From positions 1 through 64,000 of the forward strand of contig DROQ01000055.1 in assembly GCA_011321845.1 (NCBI GenBank): a stretch of 64,000 nt of DNA, given 5' to 3'. Each line of letters begins with the position of its first letter. Positions within the stretch are counted from its first letter, which is position 1. The position numbers were made by a program, and so were the translations under genes. Positions 40,684 to 48,979 of this stretch are shown piece by piece. The notes below the pieces were generated by a model. It saw only the letters and a program-made list of their open reading frames with translations, was not told where the DNA came from and made no database searches. The stretch is from Planctomycetota bacterium (GTDB lineage: Bacteria > Planctomycetota > UBA1135 > GCA-002748355).

Positions 40684-40707
40684 CTTGGGATTCAGGGAAA
40701 TCCCAAG
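40684..40707. promoter_or_regulatory. Perfect 9-bp inverted repeat, 6-nt spacer (operator-like)
   Basis: CTTGGGATT-cаggga-AATCCCAAG read directly (spacer CAGGGA), upstream of the response-regulator gene. Confidence 0.5.
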
Positions 40708-40730
40708 CAAATCCTCCCATTAGGGGTCCC

Positions 40731-40746
40731 TGGCATTACTCTTGCT
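40731..40746 (+). promoter_or_regulatory. Candidate sigma54 (-24/-12) promoter
   Basis: TGGCAT-TACTC-TTGCT against TGGCAC-N5-TTGCW: correct GG-GC spacing, one substitution; ATG 22 nt downstream. Confidence 0.45.
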
Positions 40747-40767
40747 ATTTCAATCCGCATTCTCATT

Positions 40768-42291
40768 ATGACCCGAATTGACCCACAACCCCCCCTGACC
40801 AGGAAAGAGCCGGTCCTCATCATCGATGACGACCGGGAGATTCGGGGGATCTTGCAGGAGAGGCTCCAGATCGAGGGCTTGGAATCGGCCGCCGCCGCCT
40901 CGGGCGAAGAGGGTCTCAGCCTCTTCCTCGCCCGGCTCGCCCAGGGAAGGCCCTTCTCCACCCTCATTCTGGATATCCGCATGAAGGGGATCTCAGGGAT
41001 CGAACTGCTCAAACTGATCCGGCTGATCGACCAGAACTCGACCATCTTGATGATTTCGGGGTTGGGGGATCTGAGCAAAGCCGTCCTCTGCCTCCGACAC
41101 GGGGCCGACGACTACCTCAGCAAACCCATCAAAATTTGGGACCTCAAGGCCAGACTGACCACGGCCCAGGGGCGAAGAAACGCCATCACCCATCGTCAGG
41201 GTGGCGAAACGAACAAGGGACTGCGTTGGGGGACCGCCTTCATCCCCCAGGTTCCACACGAGATTTCCTCTGCGTTGGATTCGGCTACCTCGATACCGGG
41301 AGATGAATCACCGGAAGAAGCGAGCAATTCTGGACCAGGAGAAGGGGGCCAGGATGCTTTGGGCCTTGTTCATGGCCCTACCGACGCGAAGGAGAGCATG
41401 AAAAGTCCGGGTCCACCGATGGATCCCGAGGTTCTCGAGACCGGAAGAGAGGAAAAAGGACAGAAGGGCAGAAAGGGAGGATCTTTTCAAGACGCTCCCA
41501 AGCGCGGGAAGGGCGAAACCCGCGCGAAAGCCGCAAGGGAGAGCGGCGCCCTCGAATCCGGTCCCGGGAAAAAGGCACCTCTGGCGCCATCGGACCCGGC
41601 ATCTCATTCAGGGGAGGAGGCTAGGCTGCGTGCGGCCTCCCCCCTGGATGTTTTTTTCTTCCTCATCGAACGTCTGGAGAACCAGGAAGTCGGCTGGGCG
41701 GGACACTCCAAGAGACTCTCCCAGTTCCTCTGCAAAGCGGCTGCCTTGCTCGTCCAGGATTTGGACTTGGGACCCCAGGATCTGGACGCCTTGAGGCTCG
41801 CGGGTCTCATCCACAACCTCGGACTTATCCGGGTCCATGGAACCCTTGGGCAAGGCTTTGCCCTCCCCCCCCACGCCTCCACCTCCCCCAAGAAAATCGA
41901 CCCTTCCCTGCTCGAAGACCTGACACTCCCCGCACGGGTCCTGGAGGGACTCCTTCCTTTTTTGGAGCCAAGGCACAGACAGGCCGGGGAGATCGCCCAG
42001 GGAATCCTGGAACAGGCTGGACGTATCCGGCGGCAGCTCCAGGAATACGACGCCATCCTCGACAAAAAACAGGAGAAAGGCGGGGAAGAGGCGCAGGAGA
42101 AAAGAGCCGAACTCCTCGGCTTTTTTTTCGAGCTGGCGGATCTCTGCTTCCACGCGGGAGAAGAAGGTTTGGATCTCAGCACCCCTCCCCATCCCACCTC
42201 CATCGAGGCCTATGCCGATAAGATCGGCTTCCCCCTCGAGAAGACCTGGGAGACCCTCTCCCGCATCAGCGACGGGTCCGCCCAGACATAA
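40768..42291 (+). CDS. Response regulator receiver fused by a low-complexity linker to a degenerate HD/HD-GYP-like domain
   Basis: Receiver VLIIDDDREI, LILDIRMKGISGIELL, MISGLG, DYLSKPI. C-terminus WAGHSKRLSQFLCKAAALL...LRLAGLIHNLGLIRVHG resembles HD-GYP, but HD is HN and no HHE or GYP motif is present. Confidence 0.65.
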   Translation: MTRIDPQPPLTRKEPVLIIDDDREIRGILQERLQIEGLESAAAASGEEGLSLFLARLAQGRPFSTLILDIRMKGISGIELLKLIRLIDQNSTILMISGLGDLSKAVLCLRHGADDYLSKPIKIWDLKARLTTAQGRRNAITHRQGGETNKGLRWGTAFIPQVPHEISSALDSATSIPGDESPEEASNSGPGEGGQDALGLVHGPTDAKESMKSPGPPMDPEVLETGREEKGQKGRKGGSFQDAPKRGKGETRAKAARESGALESGPGKKAPLAPSDPASHSGEEARLRAASPLDVFFFLIERLENQEVGWAGHSKRLSQFLCKAAALLVQDLDLGPQDLDALRLAGLIHNLGLIRVHGTLGQGFALPPHASTSPKKIDPSLLEDLTLPARVLEGLLPFLEPRHRQAGEIAQGILEQAGRIRRQLQEYDAILDKKQEKGGEEAQEKRAELLGFFFELADLCFHAGEEGLDLSTPPHPTSIEAYADKIGFPLEKTWETLSRISDGSAQT

Positions 42292-42886
42292 TCTCGAGGG
42301 GTCCTCCGGATTCCTCCCAGCCCTTCCAACCTTCCCGGCGCAGGAGCTCCATTTTGAGTCCCAACCCTGCGTTGCCGAATTTCCCCGGGCCGTTCGATGC
42401 CACCACTCTGTGGCAGGGGACAAAGAGGGGGATGGGGTTGTTCCTCATCGCAGTCCCGACCGCCCGCGCCGCCCGGGCAGCCCCAGCCCGTTCCGCCAGT
42501 TCGCCATAGGTCACAACCCTGCCTGGAAGGACCGCCTGGAGTGCCTTCCAAACCCGGAGCCGGAATGCCGTCCCCCGCAGATCCAGGGGTAAGGGGAGGG
42601 AAAACACATGGGAAGCCACCTCCAAGTCCCATTCCTCCACAAAGGCCGCGGCCTGATCCAAAAGCCCCTGGATCCCTCCCACCAGGCGAGGGTCCCGGCC
42701 CTCGGTGGAGGGAGGGAGCTGGAGTTGCCTCCGCAGCAAGGCCTCAAAAGCCTCCTCGCTGGTCCCCGGCAGAGCAAGAGCCAGGATGCCCAGCGGGCCA
42801 GCCGCCAGCCGATAGATCCCACCCCCCGGCCCTCGCAGCCTGGTCTTGCGCAGCTCCGTCTCCCTCTCCTTGCTCCACCGCGTCAA
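42266..42886 (-). CDS. ogt: Methylated-DNA--[protein]-cysteine S-methyltransferase
   Basis: GTAFRLRVWKALQAVLPGRVVTYGELAERAG...ARAVGTAMRNNPIPLFVPCHRVVASNG. Confidence 0.93.
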   Translation of the reverse strand: MTRWSKERETELRKTRLRGPGGGIYRLAAGPLGILALALPGTSEEAFEALLRRQLQLPPSTEGRDPRLVGGIQGLLDQAAAFVEEWDLEVASHVFSLPLPLDLRGTAFRLRVWKALQAVLPGRVVTYGELAERAGAARAARAVGTAMRNNPIPLFVPCHRVVASNGPGKFGNAGLGLKMELLRREGWKGWEESGGPLEIMSGRTRR

Positions 42887-42920
42887 GATCCCGTCCTCCT
42901 AGCGCCGATAAATCCATCCT

Positions 42921-44366
42921 ATGGGCCATTCCCCTCCAGGCAGATCCCGCCCCCGAGTCACCGTCGTCATCCCCAGTTGGAATGGACGCGGGCTCCTCGA
43001 ATCCTGCCTCGAGGCCTTGGAGGCAGCATACCAGAGGACCGGCCTCCCCGACGCCGTTCTGGTCGTCGACAACGGCAGCGAGGACGGGACCATGGAGTGG
43101 CTGCGCGACCTGGGCAAGCCCCGCGTCTCCTGCCTGCCTCTGGCTCGGAACCATGGCTTCGCCTTCGCCTGCAACCGCGGAGTGGAGGCCGCCGAAAGCG
43201 AGTGGATCCTCATCCTCAACAACGACACGATCCCCGCCCCCCGCATGGTCCAAAAACTCATGGAGGCGGAGGAAAGGGAGGGAAATGCAGCCGTCCCCCT
43301 CCTCTGCGCCCCGGTCGCCAACTACGTCAAGGGCAAACAGCTCATCCCCCTCCTCGCGGGGGAAGACGAGAACAGCGTCTCCGCGATCGAAGCGCGGCTG
43401 GCTGATTGCGCCGAGGGAATGGTCGAGGATGTGCGGGAACTTTCGGGGCTCTGCCTCCTCCTGCGCAGGAAGCACTACCTCGATCTGGGGGGTTTCGACG
43501 AGCGTTTCGGACTGGGCAACTTCGAGGACGACGACCTCTGCTTCCGGTTTCGAAGGATGGGAGGCCGTCTCCTGATCGTCCGTGACAGCTATGTCCATCA
43601 CCTGGGAAACAGGACCTTCATCGCCCTGGGAATGGACTATGAGAAGGATCTGGAAGAAAAGCGGCAGGTCTTCTTGAAGAAATGGGAGAGAGACCCTCTC
43701 TTCCTTCTGGAGAAACATTCCCTCGAGTGGGAAGCCTCCCAGTTCCTGCCCTCCCTGGAGCGGGCACAACTCCCCTCGGACCAGACCCCCTGGCTCCGAC
43801 GCCTCCAAGCCAAGACCTACGGAGCGCTGGACCAGCCCCAGAGAGCCCTCTTGGCCTGGAGGGAATACCTGGGACACTGCCCCAAGGATACCGAAGCGCG
43901 CTCGACCGAAGCCCTCCTGCTCTTCCAGATGGGAAGGTCGTTGGAAGCCCGGAAGACCCTGAGCCGCACCCTGGACGAGTGCTGGTTCGGACCCGTCTTC
44001 GCGGCGAGCCTGCTGACCCAGGTGGCCAGGCAACTCCATCACGAAGCCCCAGGCGAAGCCGAAGACTACCTCCGCTACGCCCTCGACATCCGCCCCGACT
44101 TCGTCCCCGGCCTGAACCTCAAGGCGGTCTGGGCCATCGAACAGGGCAGGTTCCAGGAGGCCGAGCACATTCTCCAGCCCTTCCGTCAAAAAGAAGATCC
44201 CGACCTCTGGAACAACCTCGGGATCGCCCTCTACCAGCAGGGGAAGGCGCCGGAGGCTCTCGAGGCTTTCAGCGAGGCCGCCCGCAGAGGAGGCCCCCAA
44301 TCCCCGGCCGCCCGCAACCTGGAGGCTCTGCTCACCACTGGGAAGCAGCCTCCCGAAAGGCCCTGA
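42921..44366 (+). CDS. Family 2 glycosyltransferase fused to TPR-like repeats
   Basis: VTVVIPSWNGRGLLESCLEAL, VLVVDNGSEDGT, ILILNNDT, GFDERFGLGNFEDDDLCFR; C-terminal TPR-like repeats. Confidence 0.87.
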   Translation: MGHSPPGRSRPRVTVVIPSWNGRGLLESCLEALEAAYQRTGLPDAVLVVDNGSEDGTMEWLRDLGKPRVSCLPLARNHGFAFACNRGVEAAESEWILILNNDTIPAPRMVQKLMEAEEREGNAAVPLLCAPVANYVKGKQLIPLLAGEDENSVSAIEARLADCAEGMVEDVRELSGLCLLLRRKHYLDLGGFDERFGLGNFEDDDLCFRFRRMGGRLLIVRDSYVHHLGNRTFIALGMDYEKDLEEKRQVFLKKWERDPLFLLEKHSLEWEASQFLPSLERAQLPSDQTPWLRRLQAKTYGALDQPQRALLAWREYLGHCPKDTEARSTEALLLFQMGRSLEARKTLSRTLDECWFGPVFAASLLTQVARQLHHEAPGEAEDYLRYALDIRPDFVPGLNLKAVWAIEQGRFQEAEHILQPFRQKEDPDLWNNLGIALYQQGKAPEALEAFSEAARRGGPQSPAARNLEALLTTGKQPPERP

Positions 44367-45633
44367 GCCCCCGTTCGAACTTCTTCTTCCTCCGGACCCG
44401 CTTGGGTCCGCGAACCTTGAGTTCGGGGAGGAGGCCCCAGTTGGCGTTCATCGGCTGGAAGTTCTCGGGGTTCGCCCCCGCGAGAAAGCGCACCAGCCCC
44501 CCCAACATGCTCTCCGGCGGTGGGACCACGGGCTCCTTCCCCAGGACCCGGCGCGCCGCGTTGGTCCCCGCCAACCATCCAGTCGCAGCGGACTCGAGAT
44601 AACCCTCGACCCCGCAGAGCACGCCCGCGACGAAGAATCCCTCCCGCTTCCGCAGCTCGAGAGTCGGTTCCAGCAGAGCCGGGGCGTTCAAAAAGGTGTT
44701 CCTGTGCATGACCCCGTAGCGGACGATCTCCGCACTCTCCAGGCCGGGGATCAGGGCGAGAACCTCTTTCTGATCCGGCCACCTGAGGCCGGTCTGGAAA
44801 CCGACCAGGCTCCACATGCGCCCCTCTGCGTCCTCCCGCCTGAGCTGGACCACGGCGAAAGGGCTCTTGCCCGTGCGCGGATCCACGATCCCCTTGGGCT
44901 TCATCGGCCCATGGGCGGGGGTCAGGTAGCCACGCCGGGCGATCTCCTCGATGGGCATGCAGCCCTCGAAAAACTCCAGCTTCTCCCAGTCATGGGGGAC
45001 ATGCTTCCTCGCCCGGGTAATGGCTTCGAAGAGCCTCCTGTACTCCTCCTCGGCCAGGGGGCAGTTGAGGTAGTCCGGCTCCTGTTCATAGCGTCCCTGG
45101 GCAAAAACCTTTTCCCGGTCCAAGCTCTCCCCCAGGACCACAGGCGCGGCCGCGTCATAGAAGGAGAGAAAGGCTTCCCCCAGGGTCTCCTGGATTCGCG
45201 CGGCCAGAGCCTCCGTGGTGAGCGGCCCCGTCGCCAGGACCAGCGGTCCATCCTCCGGCAACTCCACAAGCTCCCTGCCCTCCCGCTCGATCAGGGATTC
45301 CCGCTCCAAAGCAGCATCCACAAAGGCCGAAAATCGCTCCCGGTCCACGGCCAGGGCCCCCCCGGCCGCCACCTGGGCCTCGTCGGCGGCCGCCAGGATC
45401 AAAGATCCCAGCTCCCGCAACTCCGCCTGGAGCAGGCCCTTGGCGTTGGTTTCCCCCCTGCCGCCCAAGGAGTTGGAGCAGACCAGCTCCGCCGCCCGCC
45501 CCGTCCGGTGTGCCGGCGTCATCCGCCCCGGCCGCATCTCCACCAGCCGAACGGGGACACCCATCCTCGCGATGGCCATCGCCGCCTCCGAGCCGGCCAG
45601 CCCCGCCCCCACCACCAGAATCCGATCGCTCAT
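44332..45633 (-). CDS. trmFO: Methylenetetrahydrofolate--tRNA-(uracil-5-)-methyltransferase
   Basis: RILVVGAGLAGSEAAMAIARMGVPVRLVEMRPGRMTPAH, LVCSNSLGG, YLTPAHGPMKPKGIVDPRTG. Start set at MSDRILVVG. Confidence 0.94.
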   Translation of the reverse strand: MSDRILVVGAGLAGSEAAMAIARMGVPVRLVEMRPGRMTPAHRTGRAAELVCSNSLGGRGETNAKGLLQAELRELGSLILAAADEAQVAAGGALAVDRERFSAFVDAALERESLIEREGRELVELPEDGPLVLATGPLTTEALAARIQETLGEAFLSFYDAAAPVVLGESLDREKVFAQGRYEQEPDYLNCPLAEEEYRRLFEAITRARKHVPHDWEKLEFFEGCMPIEEIARRGYLTPAHGPMKPKGIVDPRTGKSPFAVVQLRREDAEGRMWSLVGFQTGLRWPDQKEVLALIPGLESAEIVRYGVMHRNTFLNAPALLEPTLELRKREGFFVAGVLCGVEGYLESAATGWLAGTNAARRVLGKEPVVPPPESMLGGLVRFLAGANPENFQPMNANWGLLPELKVRGPKRVRRKKKFERGLRAFREAASQW

Positions 45634-45750
45634 CCGCCGTCCTTTTTTCCTGCTTTCCCGTGACAAAACAGCCTGGATCTTGACAGCTCCCCGCCGGGGA
45701 TCTATCCCCTTCCCTCCCTTTTTCTTCAGACACCATTACAAGGAACGCCG

Positions 45751-46893
45751 ATGTCCAGCTCCCCCCCCGTCTCCCAGGAGGCCGTTCTCCAAGCCCTCAG
45801 CAACATCCAGGACCCCGACCTGGGAAAAGACATCGTCAGCCTGGGCTTCGTCAAGGATCTCAGCATCGAGGGGAACAGGGTCTCCTTCACGATCGAGCTG
45901 ACGACCCCCGCTTGCCCCGTCAAGGAGAGCTTTCGCGAGCAAGCCGAGTCCCTGGTGGGGGCCATCCCCGGGGTCGAGAGCGTCCAAGTGGAGATGAGCG
46001 CGAACGTGGCCGCCGCCAACCCCTTCGACAATCAAAACGCCGTCCAGGGGGTTAAAAACATCATCGCCGTTTCCTCCGGAAAAGGAGGCGTCGGCAAGTC
46101 CACGGTTGCCGTCAACCTGGCCTGCGCCCTGCACCAGCTCGGGGCCAAAGTCGGCATCCTCGACGCGGACGTGTACGGCCCGAACGTCCCCCTGATGATG
46201 GGCCTCCAGGGGAACCCCAAGATGGTGGAGAAAAAGATCATCCCCCTCAACGCCAGGGGCATCCAGGTCATGTCCATGGCCTTCCTCGTCGCCGAGGACC
46301 AGCCCGTCATCTGGCGTGGCCCCATGCTCCACAGCGCGATGCGGCAGTTCCTGCACGAGGTCCTCTGGGGGGACCTCGACTACCTGATCGTGGACCTCCC
46401 CCCGGGCACGGGCGACGCCCAACTCTCCCTCGCCCAGCACACCCACCTGATGGGCGCGGTCATCGTCACGACTCCTCAGGAGGTCAGCGTCCTGGATGTC
46501 CGCAAGGCCATCGGCATGTTCCAGCAGGTCAGCGTCCCCGTCCTCGGCATCGTCGAGAACATGGCGGGCCTGGTGCTGCGGGGATCCTATGAGGGGAATC
46601 TTTCCAAGCTGTGCGCGGACGGTCCTGAGGGTAAGGTTGAGGCCCAGTTGTCCGATGGGCGTTTCGAGCTTCATCTGGATCTCTTTGGGAAGGGTGGAGG
46701 AGACAAGATCGCCGAAGCCTACGATCTCCCCATCCTCGGCCGCGTCCCTCTGGACCCGGCCCTCCGCGCGGGGGGGGACCAGGGGAGCCCGGTGACCCTT
46801 GACCAGCCGGACAGCCCAGTCGCCCAAAAGTTCATCGAAGTGGCCGGAGCCCTGGCCGCCAAGGTGAGCACGGCGAACCTCGCTTCCAGCTAG
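45751..46893 (+). CDS. Mrp/NBP35-family ATPase with N-terminal MIP18/DUF59 domain, lacking the canonical CxxC
   Basis: IQDPDLGKDIVSLGFV; IIAVSSGKGGVGKSTVAVNLACAL; DADVYGPNVPLMMG; DLPPGTGDAQLSLAQ; the usual CPxC region is replaced by a longer segment. Confidence 0.88.
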   Translation: MSSSPPVSQEAVLQALSNIQDPDLGKDIVSLGFVKDLSIEGNRVSFTIELTTPACPVKESFREQAESLVGAIPGVESVQVEMSANVAAANPFDNQNAVQGVKNIIAVSSGKGGVGKSTVAVNLACALHQLGAKVGILDADVYGPNVPLMMGLQGNPKMVEKKIIPLNARGIQVMSMAFLVAEDQPVIWRGPMLHSAMRQFLHEVLWGDLDYLIVDLPPGTGDAQLSLAQHTHLMGAVIVTTPQEVSVLDVRKAIGMFQQVSVPVLGIVENMAGLVLRGSYEGNLSKLCADGPEGKVEAQLSDGRFELHLDLFGKGGGDKIAEAYDLPILGRVPLDPALRAGGDQGSPVTLDQPDSPVAQKFIEVAGALAAKVSTANLASS

Positions 46894-46894
46894 G

Positions 46895-46942
46895 CCGGCC
46901 AAGGCCGGGAGGATGGAGCAGGCCACGGCTTGGGCCTGCTCC
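46895..46942. other. Two adjacent hairpins in the mrp-M28 intergenic gap
   Basis: CCGGCC-AA-GGCCGG (46895-46908) and GGAGCAGGCC-ACGGCTTG-GGCCTGCTCC (46915-46942), both perfect; no obvious T tract. Confidence 0.7.
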
Positions 46943-46978
46943 TCGGCTGTTCAAGGAATCCAGAGACAAGGAGAGACT

Positions 46979-48979
46979 ATGTCCACGATCGCACTCATCC
47001 TGAGCCTTGCCTTCCTCCCCTCCCTTCTCCCGCTCCGGCAGGAGCAGGCCAAGGCCCCCCAGGTCCGACCCGACCGGGCGAGGCTCGAGCGCTTCCATCG
47101 CATGATCACCTCCAGCGTGCGCCTCGCAGGAACCGAGGGCGATCTGAAATCGGCCGACCAGGTCAAAGAGGTCTTTCTCGCCGCCGGGCTCGAGGTCGAA
47201 GAACAGGAGTACCTCGTCTACCTCTCCCGCCCAAAAAAGGCGAGCCTCAGCCTCCTGGGTCCCAAACCCCGCCCCCTGCCCCTCGGAGAAAAAGGCTTCG
47301 AGTGGGACAGCGCCTCCTACAAGAGCACGGAGGTCCTCCCCCACCTTGCCTACACGCCTTCCTGCGACCTGGAGGAAAGGGTCGTCTACGCCAACTACGG
47401 CCTCCCGGAGGACTACGAGTACCTGAAGACCCAGGGCGTGGACGTCCGGGGGCGCATCGTCCTGGTGCGCTACGGGAAGTCCTTCCGCGGGGTCAAGGTC
47501 CAACTCGCCGAAGAGAACGGCGCCAGAGCCATCCTGATCTACTCGGACCCGGCGGACGACGGCTTCGCCAAGGGCGATCCCTATCCCAAGGGCAAGTTTC
47601 GGCCCAAGGACGGGATCCAGCGGGGAAGCCCCCTTTACATCTTCGAGTATCCAGGCGACCCCCTGACCCCGGGAGAGCCTTCGATCGAGGGCGTGCAGCG
47701 CATGAACCCCAAAGCTGCCAAGAGCCTGCCCAAGATCCCGGGACTCCCCATCTCCTGGGGCGCCGCCAAACCCATCCTCGCGGCCATGGGCGGTCCGGTC
47801 GCCCCCAGGACCTGGCGCGGCGCGCTCGAACTGACCTACCACCTCGGACCCAGCTCCGTCTCCGTCAGGATGAAGGTCGAGAACGTCCTCGAGCAGCGGA
47901 CCATCCGCAACGTCATCGGCCTGCTCCCCGGCAAGTCCGGCAAAAAAGGCGACTTCGTCCTCGTGGGCAACCACCGGGACTCCTGGGTGGCAGGGGGCAT
48001 CGATCCCGCCTCGGGGACGGCCTGCCTCCTGGAGGCCGCCACCCTCCTGGGAAAACTCCGGCGGGGCGGCTACGTCCCCGAACTGAGCATCCGCCTCGCC
48101 TCCTGGGACGGGGAGGAGTTCGGCTTGATCGGCTCGGTCGAATACGGCGAGCAGTTCCGCGACTTCCTGGGAGCCCACCTGCGGGCCTATCTCAACGTCG
48201 ACGCGGCGGTCTCGGGTCCCAATCCCTCCCTCTCGGCGAGCCCCTCTCTCGCCGCCTTCGCGCAGAAGGTCTGGGGATCTGTGATCCACCCGGACACCGG
48301 CGAGCCCATCGCGAACAAGAAAAAGCTGAAGGCCGGCCCCATGGGGGGCGGCTCCGACTTCCAGGTTTTTTTGGATCATCTCGGCATCCCCTGCCTGGGG
48401 ATGGGCATGGGAGGGGGACATGGGGTCTACCACTCGAGCTATGACTCCCATTGGTTCGTGAAAAACCGCATCGACCCGGGCTTTCGCTACCACGCGGCTG
48501 TGACCGAGGGCCTGCTCCGCTTGCTCCGTCCTTTGGCGGCCAATGCGCCCGGATGCTTTCGGCCCGCCCAGGGTTTCGCTGTGGCGATCACATGGCTGGA
48601 GAAACTCAAGCCTTCTTTGCTGCACCTCTCCCTGGACAAAAAGGAGTACGAGGATCTGCTCGCTCTCGGGAAGCGCGTCGAAACGCTCGCGAAAAAGGCC
48701 CAGCAGAGGCTCCCCCCCAAGGCTTCCGCCGACCTGGAAAAACTCTGGCTGGACCCCGAGGGGCTCTTTGGGCGACCTTGGTACCGCAACCTCCTGGTGG
48801 CCCCGGGGAGGCGCACAGGATACGCGGCCAAGATCCTCCCCGGCATCCAGGAGGCCATCGGCACGGGAGACCGAGGCAGGGTGCAACGCTCGGTCCAGAA
48901 GCTTCGTGTCCTCCTCCAACAGGCGGAAGAGGCCCTCCTAGGGTTGGCGAAGAAGGGGGGAACCCCACACAAAAAGTGA
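46979..48979 (+). CDS. Secreted M28-family metallopeptidase with PA-like insertion (glutamate carboxypeptidase II-like)
   Basis: NHRDSWVAGGIDPASG, SWDGEEFGLIGS, YLNVDAA, HGVYHSSYDS metal-ligand motifs; N-terminal signal. Confidence 0.85.
   Translation: MSTIALILSLAFLPSLLPLRQEQAKAPQVRPDRARLERFHRMITSSVRLAGTEGDLKSADQVKEVFLAAGLEVEEQEYLVYLSRPKKASLSLLGPKPRPLPLGEKGFEWDSASYKSTEVLPHLAYTPSCDLEERVVYANYGLPEDYEYLKTQGVDVRGRIVLVRYGKSFRGVKVQLAEENGARAILIYSDPADDGFAKGDPYPKGKFRPKDGIQRGSPLYIFEYPGDPLTPGEPSIEGVQRMNPKAAKSLPKIPGLPISWGAAKPILAAMGGPVAPRTWRGALELTYHLGPSSVSVRMKVENVLEQRTIRNVIGLLPGKSGKKGDFVLVGNHRDSWVAGGIDPASGTACLLEAATLLGKLRRGGYVPELSIRLASWDGEEFGLIGSVEYGEQFRDFLGAHLRAYLNVDAAVSGPNPSLSASPSLAAFAQKVWGSVIHPDTGEPIANKKKLKAGPMGGGSDFQVFLDHLGIPCLGMGMGGGHGVYHSSYDSHWFVKNRIDPGFRYHAAVTEGLLRLLRPLAANAPGCFRPAQGFAVAITWLEKLKPSLLHLSLDKKEYEDLLALGKRVETLAKKAQQRLPPKASADLEKLWLDPEGLFGRPWYRNLLVAPGRRTGYAAKILPGIQEAIGTGDRGRVQRSVQKLRVLLQQAEEALLGLAKKGGTPHKK

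Noticed and set aside
45761-45768. C8 tract near the start of the Mrp-like gene as a second contingency locus
   Set aside because: Frame is intact and 8 nt is similar to other runs inside coding regions here; no evidence of an OFF state.
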